Both the position numbers and the translations under genes were made by a program. The notes below the pieces were generated by a model that did not search any database, was not told the DNA's origin, and saw only the letters and a list, made by a program, of their open reading frames with translations. A DNA stretch of 64,000 nucleotides from assembly GCA_964397545.1 (NCBI GenBank), contig CAYNIW010000004.1, positions 59,813 through 123,812 of the forward strand, in the 5' to 3' direction. The DNA comes from JAFGIG01 sp964397545. Its GTDB lineage: Bacteria; SDB-A. Of the stretch, positions 1 to 8,402 are shown piece after piece; the first letter of the stretch is position 1; the number at the start of each line of letters is the position of its first letter.

Positions 1-1
1 T

Positions 2-802
2 ACTTTCATTTCATTCGGCAACTACCTGAATGTTTTGACTGATTCTCTCTTCTGGAATGCTTTTCTTAACACTTTATACTACACCGTTTTCAGCCTTCCT
101 TTCTCAATAGGCCTTTCCATGTTTTTCGCCGTAATGCTCAACTCTGTAACAAAAGGCAGGACTTTTTTCAGGGTTATTTACTACCTGCCCGTAATAACTT
201 CCATAGTCGCCGTATCGGTCATCTGGAAATGGATCTATCACCCCAGAGTCGGCTTGATAAATTCCTTTCTTTCGCTTATAAACATTGCCGGGCCGGAATG
301 GCTCGGAGAATACAGAGGTATTTTTGAAATTCTGTCGGGTAAAAACCTGCCCTATCTTTTTAGAGGCCCTTCCCTTGCCCTTTTGAGCCTTGCCGCAATG
401 TCAGTCTGGAAAAGTTTGGGATACGACGTTTTGATTTTTCTAGCCGGTCTCCAGAGCATTCCGCAGACTTATTATGAAGCGGCGAAACTCGACGGCGCGG
501 GTTCATGGAAGACCTTCAGGCACATTACTTTGCCCTTATTGTCTCCGACGACTTTTTACGTTTTCATTATGTCCACGATCGCCTCCTTTCAAGTCTTCGC
601 TCCGGTATGGCTGATGACCGGTCCTCCGGCGGGAGGCCCTCTCGACAGCACCAACGTCGTCGTGTTTTATCTATACGAGAAAGCTTTTCAGTTTTTCAAG
701 TTCGGAGCGGCGAGCGCCACAGCGTTCATTCTTTTTTCAGTTCTCCTCTTTTTGACTGCGATTCAGAAAAGATACTCTGAAAGGAAGGTCTTCTACGGTT
801 AA
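2..802 (+). CDS. Sugar ABC transporter permease, MalF/UgpA type (5' partial)
   Basis: Inner-membrane permease of a carbohydrate ABC importer. The frame is open to the window edge. The residues before the first possible TTG (base 35), SFGNYLNVL, match the usual FGLDNY-like segment of this family, so the true start lies upstream of the window. Several hydrophobic membrane segments are visible, and the EAA loop that contacts the ATPase is clear (EAAKLDGAGSWKTFRHITLP). A second permease and a binding lipoprotein follow directly, so this is an importer operon. No ATPase gene is in the window; it may be upstream or shared. Substrate unknown, probably a sugar or glycerol phosphate. Confidence 0.9.
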   Translation, partial: TFISFGNYLNVLTDSLFWNAFLNTLYYTVFSLPFSIGLSMFFAVMLNSVTKGRTFFRVIYYLPVITSIVAVSVIWKWIYHPRVGLINSFLSLINIAGPEWLGEYRGIFEILSGKNLPYLFRGPSLALLSLAAMSVWKSLGYDVLIFLAGLQSIPQTYYEAAKLDGAGSWKTFRHITLPLLSPTTFYVFIMSTIASFQVFAPVWLMTGPPAGGPLDSTNVVVFYLYEKAFQFFKFGAASATAFILFSVLLFLTAIQKRYSERKVFYG

Positions 803-830
803 AAGTAAAAAGATACTCATCTACGCGGTT

Positions 831-1613
831 TTGTCCGCGGGGGCAATCGCGATGATCATGCCTTTTTACTGGATGGTCGCGACCGCTTTCAAAACTCCTT
901 CGGAGGCGATTTCCGTTCCTCCGACGTGGATTCCGTCCGAATGGACCTTTTCTAATTTCGCCGAGGCATGGTCAAAAGTTCCGTGGCTGAGATACTTTTT
1001 TAATACAGCTTTGGTCGCTGTTTTCATACTCGCCGGAAATCTTTTGACGTCAATTCTGGCGGGATTCGCTTTTTCCAACTTTGATTTTAAGGGAAAAGAA
1101 AAAGTATTTCTGCTCTTCCTTGCTACGATGATGATTCCGATGCCGGTTTACATAATACCGGGATATCTGATCCTCACATACTTGAACTGGATAGACACAT
1201 ATGCGGCGCTTATAGTTCCCTGGACTGTGAGTGTTTTTTCGGTTTTTCTTGTCCGACAGCACATGAAGACCATTCCTCGTGAACTCTGGGATGCCGCAAG
1301 AATTGACGGATGCGGCAAGTTCGGATACCTTTGGAGAATTGTAGTTCCTCTGATAAAACCCGCTCTCGCGACAGTTTCCATTTTTTCAGTAGTCAGTTCA
1401 TGGAACAGTTTTCTATGGCCTCTCGTTGTCACGAACTCAAAGCACTTAAGGCCGATTCAGGTGGGGCTCGCCTATTTCACCCAGGAACAGAGCACTGATT
1501 ACACTCTTCTTTCCGCCGCGGCGACTTTCACCGCCCTTCCCCTCATAGTTCTTTTTCTTTTCGCCCAGAAGAGGATAATAAACAGTTTCGCCAGATCAGG
1601 CCTGAAAGATTGA
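831..1613 (+). CDS. Sugar ABC transporter permease, MalG/UgpE type
   Basis: Second permease of the importer, partner of the preceding MalF-type protein. It has a membrane segment ending PFYWMVATAFK, typical of MalG-type proteins, and the EAA loop DAARIDGCGKFGYLWRIVVP. About 260 aa from TTG 831, slightly short. The frame stays open upstream and encodes a basic KSKK stretch before the first membrane helix. A Shine-Dalgarno-like aaggaagg (781-788) lies ahead of that stretch, but no ATG, GTG or TTG follows at the right distance (an in-frame ACG is at 795). The start is therefore uncertain and the protein may be about 12 residues longer. Its TGA overlaps the TTG start of the binding protein. Confidence 0.88.
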   Translation: MSAGAIAMIMPFYWMVATAFKTPSEAISVPPTWIPSEWTFSNFAEAWSKVPWLRYFFNTALVAVFILAGNLLTSILAGFAFSNFDFKGKEKVFLLFLATMMIPMPVYIIPGYLILTYLNWIDTYAALIVPWTVSVFSVFLVRQHMKTIPRELWDAARIDGCGKFGYLWRIVVPLIKPALATVSIFSVVSSWNSFLWPLVVTNSKHLRPIQVGLAYFTQEQSTDYTLLSAAATFTALPLIVLFLFAQKRIINSFARSGLKD

Positions 1614-2857
1614 AAAAAAAACTCTTCTTCCTTTACTCTCTCGCCGCTTTGTCTTGTTCTAACGGACACAGGGGGAAGGTCACAGTCACATTCTGGCACG
1701 CCATGGGGGGAAGACTCGGGACTGTTCTCGACAGTCTTGTGGAGGATTTCAACGGAAAACATTCCGAGATAAGAATCGTCTCTTCATCCGTCGGAAATTA
1801 CGGCGCGCTTGCCCAGAAGCTCATGGCTTCAGTCATGGCAGGTAAACCTCCGGTTATGGCGCAGAGTTACGAATCATGGACGGATCAATTCCGAAGGGCA
1901 GGAGCCATTGTCCCGCTTAACGCTTTCGTCGAATCCGATGCGGGTTATTCCCAAGAAGAAATCGAAGATTTTTTCAAGCCTGTCTGGGAAAACAACTACT
2001 GGGGAGACACTATTTGGAGTATGCCGTTCAATAAAAGCCTCGGCGTTCTCTTCTACAACGCGGATTTTTTCGATTCTGCAGGCATTGACTTTCCTTCCAC
2101 GTGGGAAGAAATGGTCTCAGTGTGTTCGCTTTTCCCCCCGGGGGGAAATTTTTATTATGCTTTCGCACTGCCTTCGAATACATGGTTTTTTGAAACAGCC
2201 CTTTTTCAGAGAAAAGGCAGACTCTTGGACGATGTCACGGGAGAGGTGTATTTCGACGACAGCGTCTCCGCGGAACTTCTGACAGAACTTGTTTTTCTTC
2301 TCGAATCGGGAATCTGCCGCTTGGGGACCGGCTACGAGGGACAAGATGAATTCGTCACCGGAAATATTCTGATTTCATGGGGCAGTGTCGTATCCTATTC
2401 ATTCATGGCAAAAAAGAACCCTCCGTTCAGGATAGGAGTCTCCACCCTGCCCGCTCCTTCATGGGGAGAGGACGTCAGCGTCATATCGGGAACGAACATT
2501 GTTATTTTTTCAAGGTCATCTCCTGAAGAGCAGGTCGCCGCATGGGAGTTCATCAAATGGTTCAATTCTCCCGAAGTCCAGGCGGCTTGGTCTGCCAGCA
2601 CCGGTTACATTCCGACTCGGAAAAGCTCTCTTGACACCCAAATTATGAAATCTTACATGTCCGGAATCCGCGGGCTCGAAGAAGTTTATCCTAAAATGTC
2701 CGATGCGTTGACAGAGCCGAAAACCGGAGCCTGGTTTGCAGGTAGAATATACCTCTCCAGATCAATCGAATACGCCCTAAGAGGGGTCGTTTCGCCCGAA
2801 AAAAGCCTCCGAATCGGCGCTGATAAACTAAGACACGACCTCCGGGAAGATTTTTAA
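1610..2857 (+). CDS. Sugar-binding lipoprotein of ABC importer (UgpB/MalE-like)
   Basis: Extracytoplasmic solute-binding protein of the importer, 415 aa. The N-terminus is a lipoprotein signal with a lipobox around ALSC (Cys16), so the mature protein is lipid-anchored. The TFWHAMGG segment, the ALAQKLMA helix and the SMPFNKSLGVLFYN motif are typical of the UgpB-like binding protein family. The TTG start overlaps the permease stop by 4 bases, consistent with translational coupling. Ligand cannot be read from sequence; UgpB-like members bind glycerol phosphates or oligosaccharides. It is the last gene of its operon; a tRNA with its own promoter follows. Confidence 0.88.
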   Translation: MKKKLFFLYSLAALSCSNGHRGKVTVTFWHAMGGRLGTVLDSLVEDFNGKHSEIRIVSSSVGNYGALAQKLMASVMAGKPPVMAQSYESWTDQFRRAGAIVPLNAFVESDAGYSQEEIEDFFKPVWENNYWGDTIWSMPFNKSLGVLFYNADFFDSAGIDFPSTWEEMVSVCSLFPPGGNFYYAFALPSNTWFFETALFQRKGRLLDDVTGEVYFDDSVSAELLTELVFLLESGICRLGTGYEGQDEFVTGNILISWGSVVSYSFMAKKNPPFRIGVSTLPAPSWGEDVSVISGTNIVIFSRSSPEEQVAAWEFIKWFNSPEVQAAWSASTGYIPTRKSSLDTQIMKSYMSGIRGLEEVYPKMSDALTEPKTGAWFAGRIYLSRSIEYALRGVVSPEKSLRIGADKLRHDLREDF

Positions 2858-2866
2858 CTGTTTCGT

Positions 2867-2894
2867 TTTACCAGAGACCAAATAATGATATAAT
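2867..2894 (+). promoter_or_regulatory. Promoter of tRNA-Leu
   Basis: TTTACC (2867-2872), a 16-base spacer and a perfect TATAAT (2889-2894), ending 10 bases before the tRNA 5' end. This position fits a sigma70-type promoter serving the tRNA and perhaps tig downstream. Confidence 0.6.
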
Positions 2895-2904
2895 CTTTCT
2901 CTCT

Positions 2905-2985
2905 GCGAGAGTGGCGGAACCGGCAGACGCGCTGGACTTAGGATCCAGTCCTAATAGGGTAGGGGTTCGACTCCCCTCTCTCGCA
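2905..2985 (+). tRNA. tRNA-Leu (anticodon UAG)
   Basis: Class II tRNA with a long variable arm. The acceptor stem pairs GCGAGAG (2905-2911) with CTCTCGC (2978-2984), with discriminator A at 2985. The anticodon arm is CTGGA-CTTAGGA-TCCAG with anticodon TAG at 2939-2941. The T arm is AGGGG-TTCGACT-CCCCT (2961-2977). The terminal CCA is not encoded. It reads CUA/CUG leucine codons. Confidence 0.95.
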
Positions 2986-3022
2986 ATACGATCAAACACA
3001 GCGTATTTAGAACTTGGAGGAA

Positions 3023-4300
3023 ATGTTGAAAGTGACAATCGAAAAGATATCGCCTGTTAAAAGAAATCTTTTGATAGAAGAATCATCTGAAGTTATAGAC
3101 AAAGAAGAGAAGAAGATAATCTCTGAAATTGCATCCACTCACAGATTCCCCGGATTCAGAAAAGGCAAAGTCCCTTATTCCATTGTCAGAAAGGTATTCG
3201 GCGATGACATAGCCGAAACCAGCCTGAACAGCGCAATAGAAAATCTTTCAAGAAAAGCGGTGGAACAGGAAAAACTCGTCCCCATAGGCGGGATCGAGGA
3301 AAAAAACGTCAAGATTGAAAACGGAATGCTCAGTTTTACGATTACATTCGAGGTTCAGCCTGAAATAGAGGATTATCCTCTCGAAACTCTCGAGGTCGAA
3401 AAACCCGTCTATTCCGTGACAGAAAATCTCGTAAACGAGAGACTCGGCCTTATCAGGGAAAGATGTTCTTTTCTCACGACAGTCGAAAGAAGTTCAGTGA
3501 GAGGAGATTTTATTCAATGTGATATTTCTGCTCTCGACGAAAACGGCGGAGAAATTCCGGAAATTTCCTTCAAAGACAGGATGATAAGCATTGAAGATGA
3601 TTATTTCTGGAAAGGTTTTCCTGAAAACATGATTGGCAGGAATAAAAACGACGCTTTTTCTTTTTCTTTCAAAATACCAGAAGATGACCCTAAATTCGGG
3701 GGGAAAAACATTCTTTTCGATGTGGTGATAAAAGAGATAAAAGAAAAGACCGTCCCCGAATTGGACGATGACCTCGCGAAAGAATTCAACTACGGCGACG
3801 TGAAAGAAATGAAAACCGAAGTAGAAAAAAAACTCCAAGAAGAACTAAAAGTGAAAAGCGATGAGGAATTCTATAACAATGTCCTCCGGTCTCTTGAAGA
3901 CTCATATGTTTTTGAAGTCCCTTCAGCCGTCATAGATAAGGAAACCGAAGACATGCTCGACTTGCTGACTCAAAAACTCAAAATAGAAAAAAACAGGGAA
4001 AACCTGAAATCAGAAATTTCTGAAACGGCTAAAAAAAGAGCAAAGGGCAACATGATTCTCGATCATCTATCCCAGAAACTCGGCGTCGAGATATCTGATG
4101 AAGAACTGAGAGAGGATCTTTTAATGGAGATATCAAACGAAGTCGGATACGACAAACTCAGCAGACCCGCAATTAAAAACAAGCTTAATGACTCTGAGTT
4201 CGTAAGAAGGGTGTATTTAAAAATCAGACGCACAAAAACTTTCGAAAAAATCATCCAAATCATAACCGTCAAGGAGGTTCGGGGAAATGAACCGGAATGA
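3023..4300 (+). CDS. tig: Trigger factor, ribosome-associated chaperone/prolyl isomerase
   Basis: Chaperone that binds the ribosome exit tunnel and holds nascent chains. The N-terminal ribosome-docking signature GFRKGKVP is at residues 44-51, followed by an FKBP-like PPIase region and a long helical C-terminal part; about 425 aa, the usual size. An upstream in-frame TTG (3014) sits inside the Shine-Dalgarno region (ggagg, 3016-3020), so the start must be ATG 3023 or TTG 3026. TTG 3026 has the better spacing. The gene overlaps clpP by 14 bases; tig-clpP-clpX is a conserved bacterial order linking nascent-chain folding with proteolysis. Confidence 0.95.
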   Translation: MLKVTIEKISPVKRNLLIEESSEVIDKEEKKIISEIASTHRFPGFRKGKVPYSIVRKVFGDDIAETSLNSAIENLSRKAVEQEKLVPIGGIEEKNVKIENGMLSFTITFEVQPEIEDYPLETLEVEKPVYSVTENLVNERLGLIRERCSFLTTVERSSVRGDFIQCDISALDENGGEIPEISFKDRMISIEDDYFWKGFPENMIGRNKNDAFSFSFKIPEDDPKFGGKNILFDVVIKEIKEKTVPELDDDLAKEFNYGDVKEMKTEVEKKLQEELKVKSDEEFYNNVLRSLEDSYVFEVPSAVIDKETEDMLDLLTQKLKIEKNRENLKSEISETAKKRAKGNMILDHLSQKLGVEISDEELREDLLMEISNEVGYDKLSRPAIKNKLNDSEFVRRVYLKIRRTKTFEKIIQIITVKEVRGNEPE

Positions 4301-4937
4301 GCCTAAATCCTATGTCGTTCCTCTAGTTATTGAAAGAACATCAAGAGGGGAACAGGCATACGACATATATTCTCGTCTTCTTAAGGACAGAATTATATTT
4401 ATCGGGTCGCCTATAGACGACAATGTTGCAAACGCGGTAGTAGCACAGCTTTTATTTCTCGAAGCCGACGACCCGGAAAAGGACATAAATCTTTACATAA
4501 ATTCACCGGGCGGAAACATCACTTCGGGGCTGGCTATTTACGATACTATGAGGTTCATTAAGCCGGATATTTCAACAACCTGCCTCGGGCAAGCGACAAG
4601 CATGGCAGCTGTTCTTCTTTCGACAGGAAAGAGAGGAAAGAGATTCGCTCTCCCTCATTCGAGAATCATGATTCATCAGCCTTGGGGCGGTGTTCAGGGA
4701 CAGGCAATAGACATAGAAATCGAAGCCAGGGAGATTCTTAAGATGAGAAAAGAACTCGAGAAAATTCTTTCCTACCATACCGGAAAGACTATAGAGAAAA
4801 TCTCCGCAGATTCAGACAGAAATTTCTGGATGAACGCCGACGAAGCAAAAGAATACGGCATTGTCGATGAAGTCATACTCTCAAGATCCAAAGAATCACA
4901 GGAAAAAAACGGATCCGATGATGAAAAAGAAAATTAA
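4287..4937 (+). CDS. clpP: ATP-dependent Clp protease proteolytic subunit
   Basis: Serine peptidase that forms the tetradecameric barrel degrading substrates fed by ClpX. The catalytic triad is visible: Ser105 in GQATSMAA, His130 in MIHQP, and Asp175 in SADSD. The oxyanion/strand region NSPGG is intact. 216 aa, with a lysine/glutamate-rich tail slightly longer than in E. coli. A strong aaggagg (4271-4277) precedes ATG 4287 inside the tig end. The 3' end overlaps the clpX start. A cytosolic enzyme. Confidence 0.96.
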   Translation: MNRNEPKSYVVPLVIERTSRGEQAYDIYSRLLKDRIIFIGSPIDDNVANAVVAQLLFLEADDPEKDINLYINSPGGNITSGLAIYDTMRFIKPDISTTCLGQATSMAAVLLSTGKRGKRFALPHSRIMIHQPWGGVQGQAIDIEIEAREILKMRKELEKILSYHTGKTIEKISADSDRNFWMNADEAKEYGIVDEVILSRSKESQEKNGSDDEKEN

Positions 4938-6207
4938 GGACGATTTCGGCAAGACCTGCTCTTTCTGCGGTTCAAAGGAAAATATCGGCAATTATCTTGT
5001 CCACGGCAAGAACTCCTATATATGCGTTAACTGCGTGAAATTGCTGTATGAATCCATATTCAAATCTCAGGAAAAAATCCTTCCTTTCTCCTCCGGAGCT
5101 TTCGACCTTCCACTGCCCAGCGAGATAAAAGCTCAGCTCGACGAATATGTTATAGGTCAGAATTACGCCAAGAAAGTAATATCCGTCGCCGTTTATAATC
5201 ACTACAAGAGGATTATCAGCTCCATGCGCGAGAGTGATGTGGAGATTGAAAAAAGCAACATAATTTTAATCGGACCGACAGGCTGCGGCAAGACGCTCAT
5301 AGCAAAAACTCTCGCGAACATACTCCATGTTCCATTCGCGATTTCAGACGCGACGACTCTGACTGAAGCCGGTTATGTCGGTGAAGACGTGGAAAACGTC
5401 ATAACAAGGCTTCTTCAGGCATGCGACTACAATATCGGAGAAGCTGAAAAGGGCATCGTATATATAGACGAAATAGATAAAATCAGCAGACTCAGCGAAA
5501 ACAGGTCTATAACAAGAGATGTCTCCGGAGAAGGAGTTCAGCAGGCGCTCCTCAGACTTGTCGAAGGAACCATTGCCAATATTCCTCCATACGGAGGCAG
5601 AAAACACCCGGAACAGCAATTTCTCCCGGTAGATACATCTAAAATACTTTTTATCTGCGGAGGAACTTTCGACGGCATAGAGACGATAATAGAAAAGCAC
5701 ATGGGAAAAAATGTTCTCGGTTTCCACGGGCGAAAATCCCGCGGGGACGACTCTTTTCAGATTTATCCCGACTCTTCAAGCTCACTCGGAGCAAGAGCTT
5801 TCGTGGAACAGGATGACCTTGTTAAGTTCGGAATGATTCCCGAGTTCGTCGGACGTTTCCCCATAATTGCCCCTCTTCAGGACCTCGACATGGAAACTAT
5901 GAAAAAAATCCTCCTCGAACCCAAAAACGCGGTCATCAAACAATACAAAGAACTCGCTAAAATCGAAAATGTCGAACTTGCTTTCACAGACGAGGCTATA
6001 GACGAAGTTTGCGAAATGGCGGTAAAGAAAAAAATAGGGGCAAGGGGGCTTAGATCCATAATAGAAGCGACAATGCTCGATATTATGTTTGAAATTCCCA
6101 ATCTTAAGAAAAGCAAAAATTTAAAAAAGTGCCTAATAACGAAAGATGTTATAACAAAAAAAGCCGCTCCTGTTTACAATTTTACGAGAAAGGCTTCGTC
6201 GCAGTGA
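4918..6207 (+). CDS. clpX: ClpX, ATP-dependent unfoldase of ClpXP
   Basis: AAA+ unfoldase that recognises substrates and threads them into ClpP. Order: zinc-binding domain (Cys14, 17, 36, 39), Walker A GPTGCGKT (119-126), pore loop GYVG (152-155), Walker B VYIDEID (about 181-187), and the sensor-2 motif GARGLR. About 429 aa. The longer frame from TTG 4861 is only an overlap with the clpP tail; tandem ATGs at 4918 and 4921 directly before the KKKIKDD sequence are the natural start. It overlaps clpP by 20 bases. Confidence 0.96.
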   Translation: MMKKKIKDDFGKTCSFCGSKENIGNYLVHGKNSYICVNCVKLLYESIFKSQEKILPFSSGAFDLPLPSEIKAQLDEYVIGQNYAKKVISVAVYNHYKRIISSMRESDVEIEKSNIILIGPTGCGKTLIAKTLANILHVPFAISDATTLTEAGYVGEDVENVITRLLQACDYNIGEAEKGIVYIDEIDKISRLSENRSITRDVSGEGVQQALLRLVEGTIANIPPYGGRKHPEQQFLPVDTSKILFICGGTFDGIETIIEKHMGKNVLGFHGRKSRGDDSFQIYPDSSSSLGARAFVEQDDLVKFGMIPEFVGRFPIIAPLQDLDMETMKKILLEPKNAVIKQYKELAKIENVELAFTDEAIDEVCEMAVKKKIGARGLRSIIEATMLDIMFEIPNLKKSKNLKKCLITKDVITKKAAPVYNFTRKASSQ

Positions 6208-6231
6208 AAAAAGTTATAAAGCCCTAAGCAG

Positions 6232-7683
6232 ATGAAAGAGAAGCTCTTCGAAAAAGCAGGAAAACTCCCTTTGCCGGTCAGTTTCAGAATTTTCGTAAAA
6301 AAGCATCTTACCCCCAACAGAGCTCTCTTGACCGGTTTTATTTTTTTCATTTTTCTGGGTTCTGTTCTTCTGAGCCTTCCTTTCTCATATACCGGAGATT
6401 CTCCCTCCCCTGTCAACTGCATATTCACGTCGACATCCGCCCTCTGTGTTACAGGTTTAATAGTGGAAGACACTGCCGTCAAATGGACACTTTTCGGTAA
6501 GACGATAATACTTTTACTAATACAGACCGGCGCCCTCGGTTACATGACTTTCGCGAGTTTTCTTATCATTTCTCTCGGAGGAAAAGTGACTGTTTACCCG
6601 AGGCTTATCATGAAAGAATCCTTTGCCAGCCAGAATATATACGGACTTGGCAGATTTGCAAAGCGCGTCATAGCTATAACCTTTTTTTTTGAACTAATAG
6701 GCGCTTTTTTTCTTTCTTTCGCTTTCGTCCCTAAATTCGGTTTTGTGAGAGGATTCGGCCACGCGATATTCAACAGCATCAGCGCGTTCTGCAATGCAGG
6801 ATTTTCAACCTTCTCGGATAGCCTTGTCTCATTCAGAACTGATCCCGTTGTTGTTACAACTGTTTCAACTTTAGTTATTTTAGGCGGGATCGGTTTTGTC
6901 GTTCTTTTGGACCTGAAGAAATATTTTAGTATGAAAATAAAAAAAATATTTTCAAAAAATCCCAATTATCCAAGGCCATTTCTCATTCCTTACTCTAAGA
7001 TGATTCTCATTGCGTATCTTTTTCTAATTGTTTTTCCATTCTTTTTTTTCATGTCCAATGAATACGCGTGGAGAGCGGATGTTTCATTTACGGAAAAAAT
7101 ATTTTCTTCTTTTTTCCAGGCGGTTACTCCCAGGACCGCGGGTTTCAACACAGTTGATTTTAATATTTTCTCCAACGCTTCTCTCATCGTCGTGATCGTC
7201 CTTATGTTCATCGGAACAGGCTCAGGAAGCACAGGCGGAGGAGTAAAGATTTCCACGGTTGCTCTTGCGCTTTCGACTTTAGTCGCCACATTGCAGGGAG
7301 GAGAAAAAATTTCTATCTTGAAAAGGAGCATACCTCCGGCACAGATATTCAGGGCTTTTTCCCTGATAACTCTTTCTATACTCTGGATAATAATAATCTT
7401 CATCTTGATTCAGATTTTCGGTCAGGGCTATACAATCGAAAGGATGATATACAAGCTGATCTTTGAGATAGTGTCGGCTTTCGGGACGGTGGGACTGTCT
7501 TTGGGATCAAAAATAAATCCCTCCTGTTCTTTCTCATCAGACCTGCCATCTATCGGTAAACTTCTGCTCGTTTCGACTATGATAATGGGCAGGCTCGGAC
7601 CGTTGACTTTCGGAGCCGCTCTCGTTAAAAGAGCTAAATCAAAAAAAATAAACTACGTCAAAGGGTTTATGCCCATTGGATAA
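6232..7683 (+). CDS. ktrB: Potassium uptake channel subunit (TrkH/KtrB family)
   Basis: Integral membrane K+ uptake protein, 483 aa. Four pore-loop repeats with selectivity-filter glycines are visible: SALCVTGL, SAFCNAGF, TPRTAGFN and SAFGTVGL, separated by paired hydrophobic helices. This is the four-fold M1-P-M2 arrangement of the Trk/Ktr/HKT superfamily. A glycine-rich GTGSGSTGGG stretch of the intramembrane loop region precedes the last pore unit. It starts 24 bases after clpX. The RCK regulatory subunit follows, so the pair forms a nucleotide-gated K+ transporter. Calling it KtrB rather than TrkH is a judgement from length and the single-RCK partner. Confidence 0.93.
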   Translation: MKEKLFEKAGKLPLPVSFRIFVKKHLTPNRALLTGFIFFIFLGSVLLSLPFSYTGDSPSPVNCIFTSTSALCVTGLIVEDTAVKWTLFGKTIILLLIQTGALGYMTFASFLIISLGGKVTVYPRLIMKESFASQNIYGLGRFAKRVIAITFFFELIGAFFLSFAFVPKFGFVRGFGHAIFNSISAFCNAGFSTFSDSLVSFRTDPVVVTTVSTLVILGGIGFVVLLDLKKYFSMKIKKIFSKNPNYPRPFLIPYSKMILIAYLFLIVFPFFFFMSNEYAWRADVSFTEKIFSSFFQAVTPRTAGFNTVDFNIFSNASLIVVIVLMFIGTGSGSTGGGVKISTVALALSTLVATLQGGEKISILKRSIPPAQIFRAFSLITLSILWIIIIFILIQIFGQGYTIERMIYKLIFEIVSAFGTVGLSLGSKINPSCSFSSDLPSIGKLLLVSTMIMGRLGPLTFGAALVKRAKSKKINYVKGFMPIG

Positions 7684-7732
7684 TCTCATTTTTTATATTG
7701 AAAAAGGAAAACCTTGCCGTTAGAATAGACCT

Positions 7733-8401
7733 ATGGATAATTCAAGCGCTTATAAGTATTTCGGCATAATAGGAATCGGAAGATTCGGATTTTCAATCGC
7801 CGAGAGTCTTGTATCCAACGGAGCCAGGGTTCTGGCTTTCGATAAAAACGAAGAATCCCTTGTCCCTCTTCAGAACCTGGTCGAATCAGTGGTCATAGGA
7901 GACGCAACCGACCAGAAAACTCTCACGGAATCAGGATTTCAATACACCGATATCGTCATAGTCAGTTTTGCTCAGGAACTGGCAACGAGCATTCTCACTA
8001 CAATGCTTTTGAAGGAAATCGGCGTAAAGAGAATAATCGCCAAGGCGAGAAATTTCACGCACGAAAAGATATTGAAAAAAATCGGCGCGGACGAAGCCGT
8101 CCTCCCTGAAATTGATTCCGGAAGAAGACTGGCAAATCAGCTTACCTCGCCTGGTTTTCAGGAAATCATAGAATTCACCCCTGGATATTCGATAGTTGAC
8201 GTCAACACCCCTAAATCCTTCATTGGAAAAACAATAAAGGAACTGGGACTCAGGACGCACTACAATGTCAATGTGCTGGCGGTAAAAAAACCCGGCAGTA
8301 TTATGAATATTTCCCCCGACCCTGAAACCCTCTTTGAAAAAAACGATATAGTAACTCTTCTGGGAAAAGACGAAGACCTGAAAAACTTTTCGAGGATCTG
8401 A
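7733..8401 (+). CDS. ktrA: RCK regulatory subunit of K+ transporter (KtrA/TrkA)
   Basis: Cytosolic ring-forming gating subunit for the adjacent channel. The N-terminal Rossmann RCK_N domain has GIGRFG (residues 14-19), and an acidic residue ending the second strand (FDKNEE) fits a dinucleotide-binding site. The RCK_C domain occupies about residues 140-220. 222 aa is the KtrA size, half that of E. coli TrkA, which has two repeats. ATG 7733 is 49 bases after ktrB, likely the same transcript. The response regulator starts one base after the stop codon. Confidence 0.92.
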   Translation: MDNSSAYKYFGIIGIGRFGFSIAESLVSNGARVLAFDKNEESLVPLQNLVESVVIGDATDQKTLTESGFQYTDIVIVSFAQELATSILTTMLLKEIGVKRIIAKARNFTHEKILKKIGADEAVLPEIDSGRRLANQLTSPGFQEIIEFTPGYSIVDVNTPKSFIGKTIKELGLRTHYNVNVLAVKKPGSIMNISPDPETLFEKNDIVTLLGKDEDLKNFSRI

Positions 8402-8402
8402 C

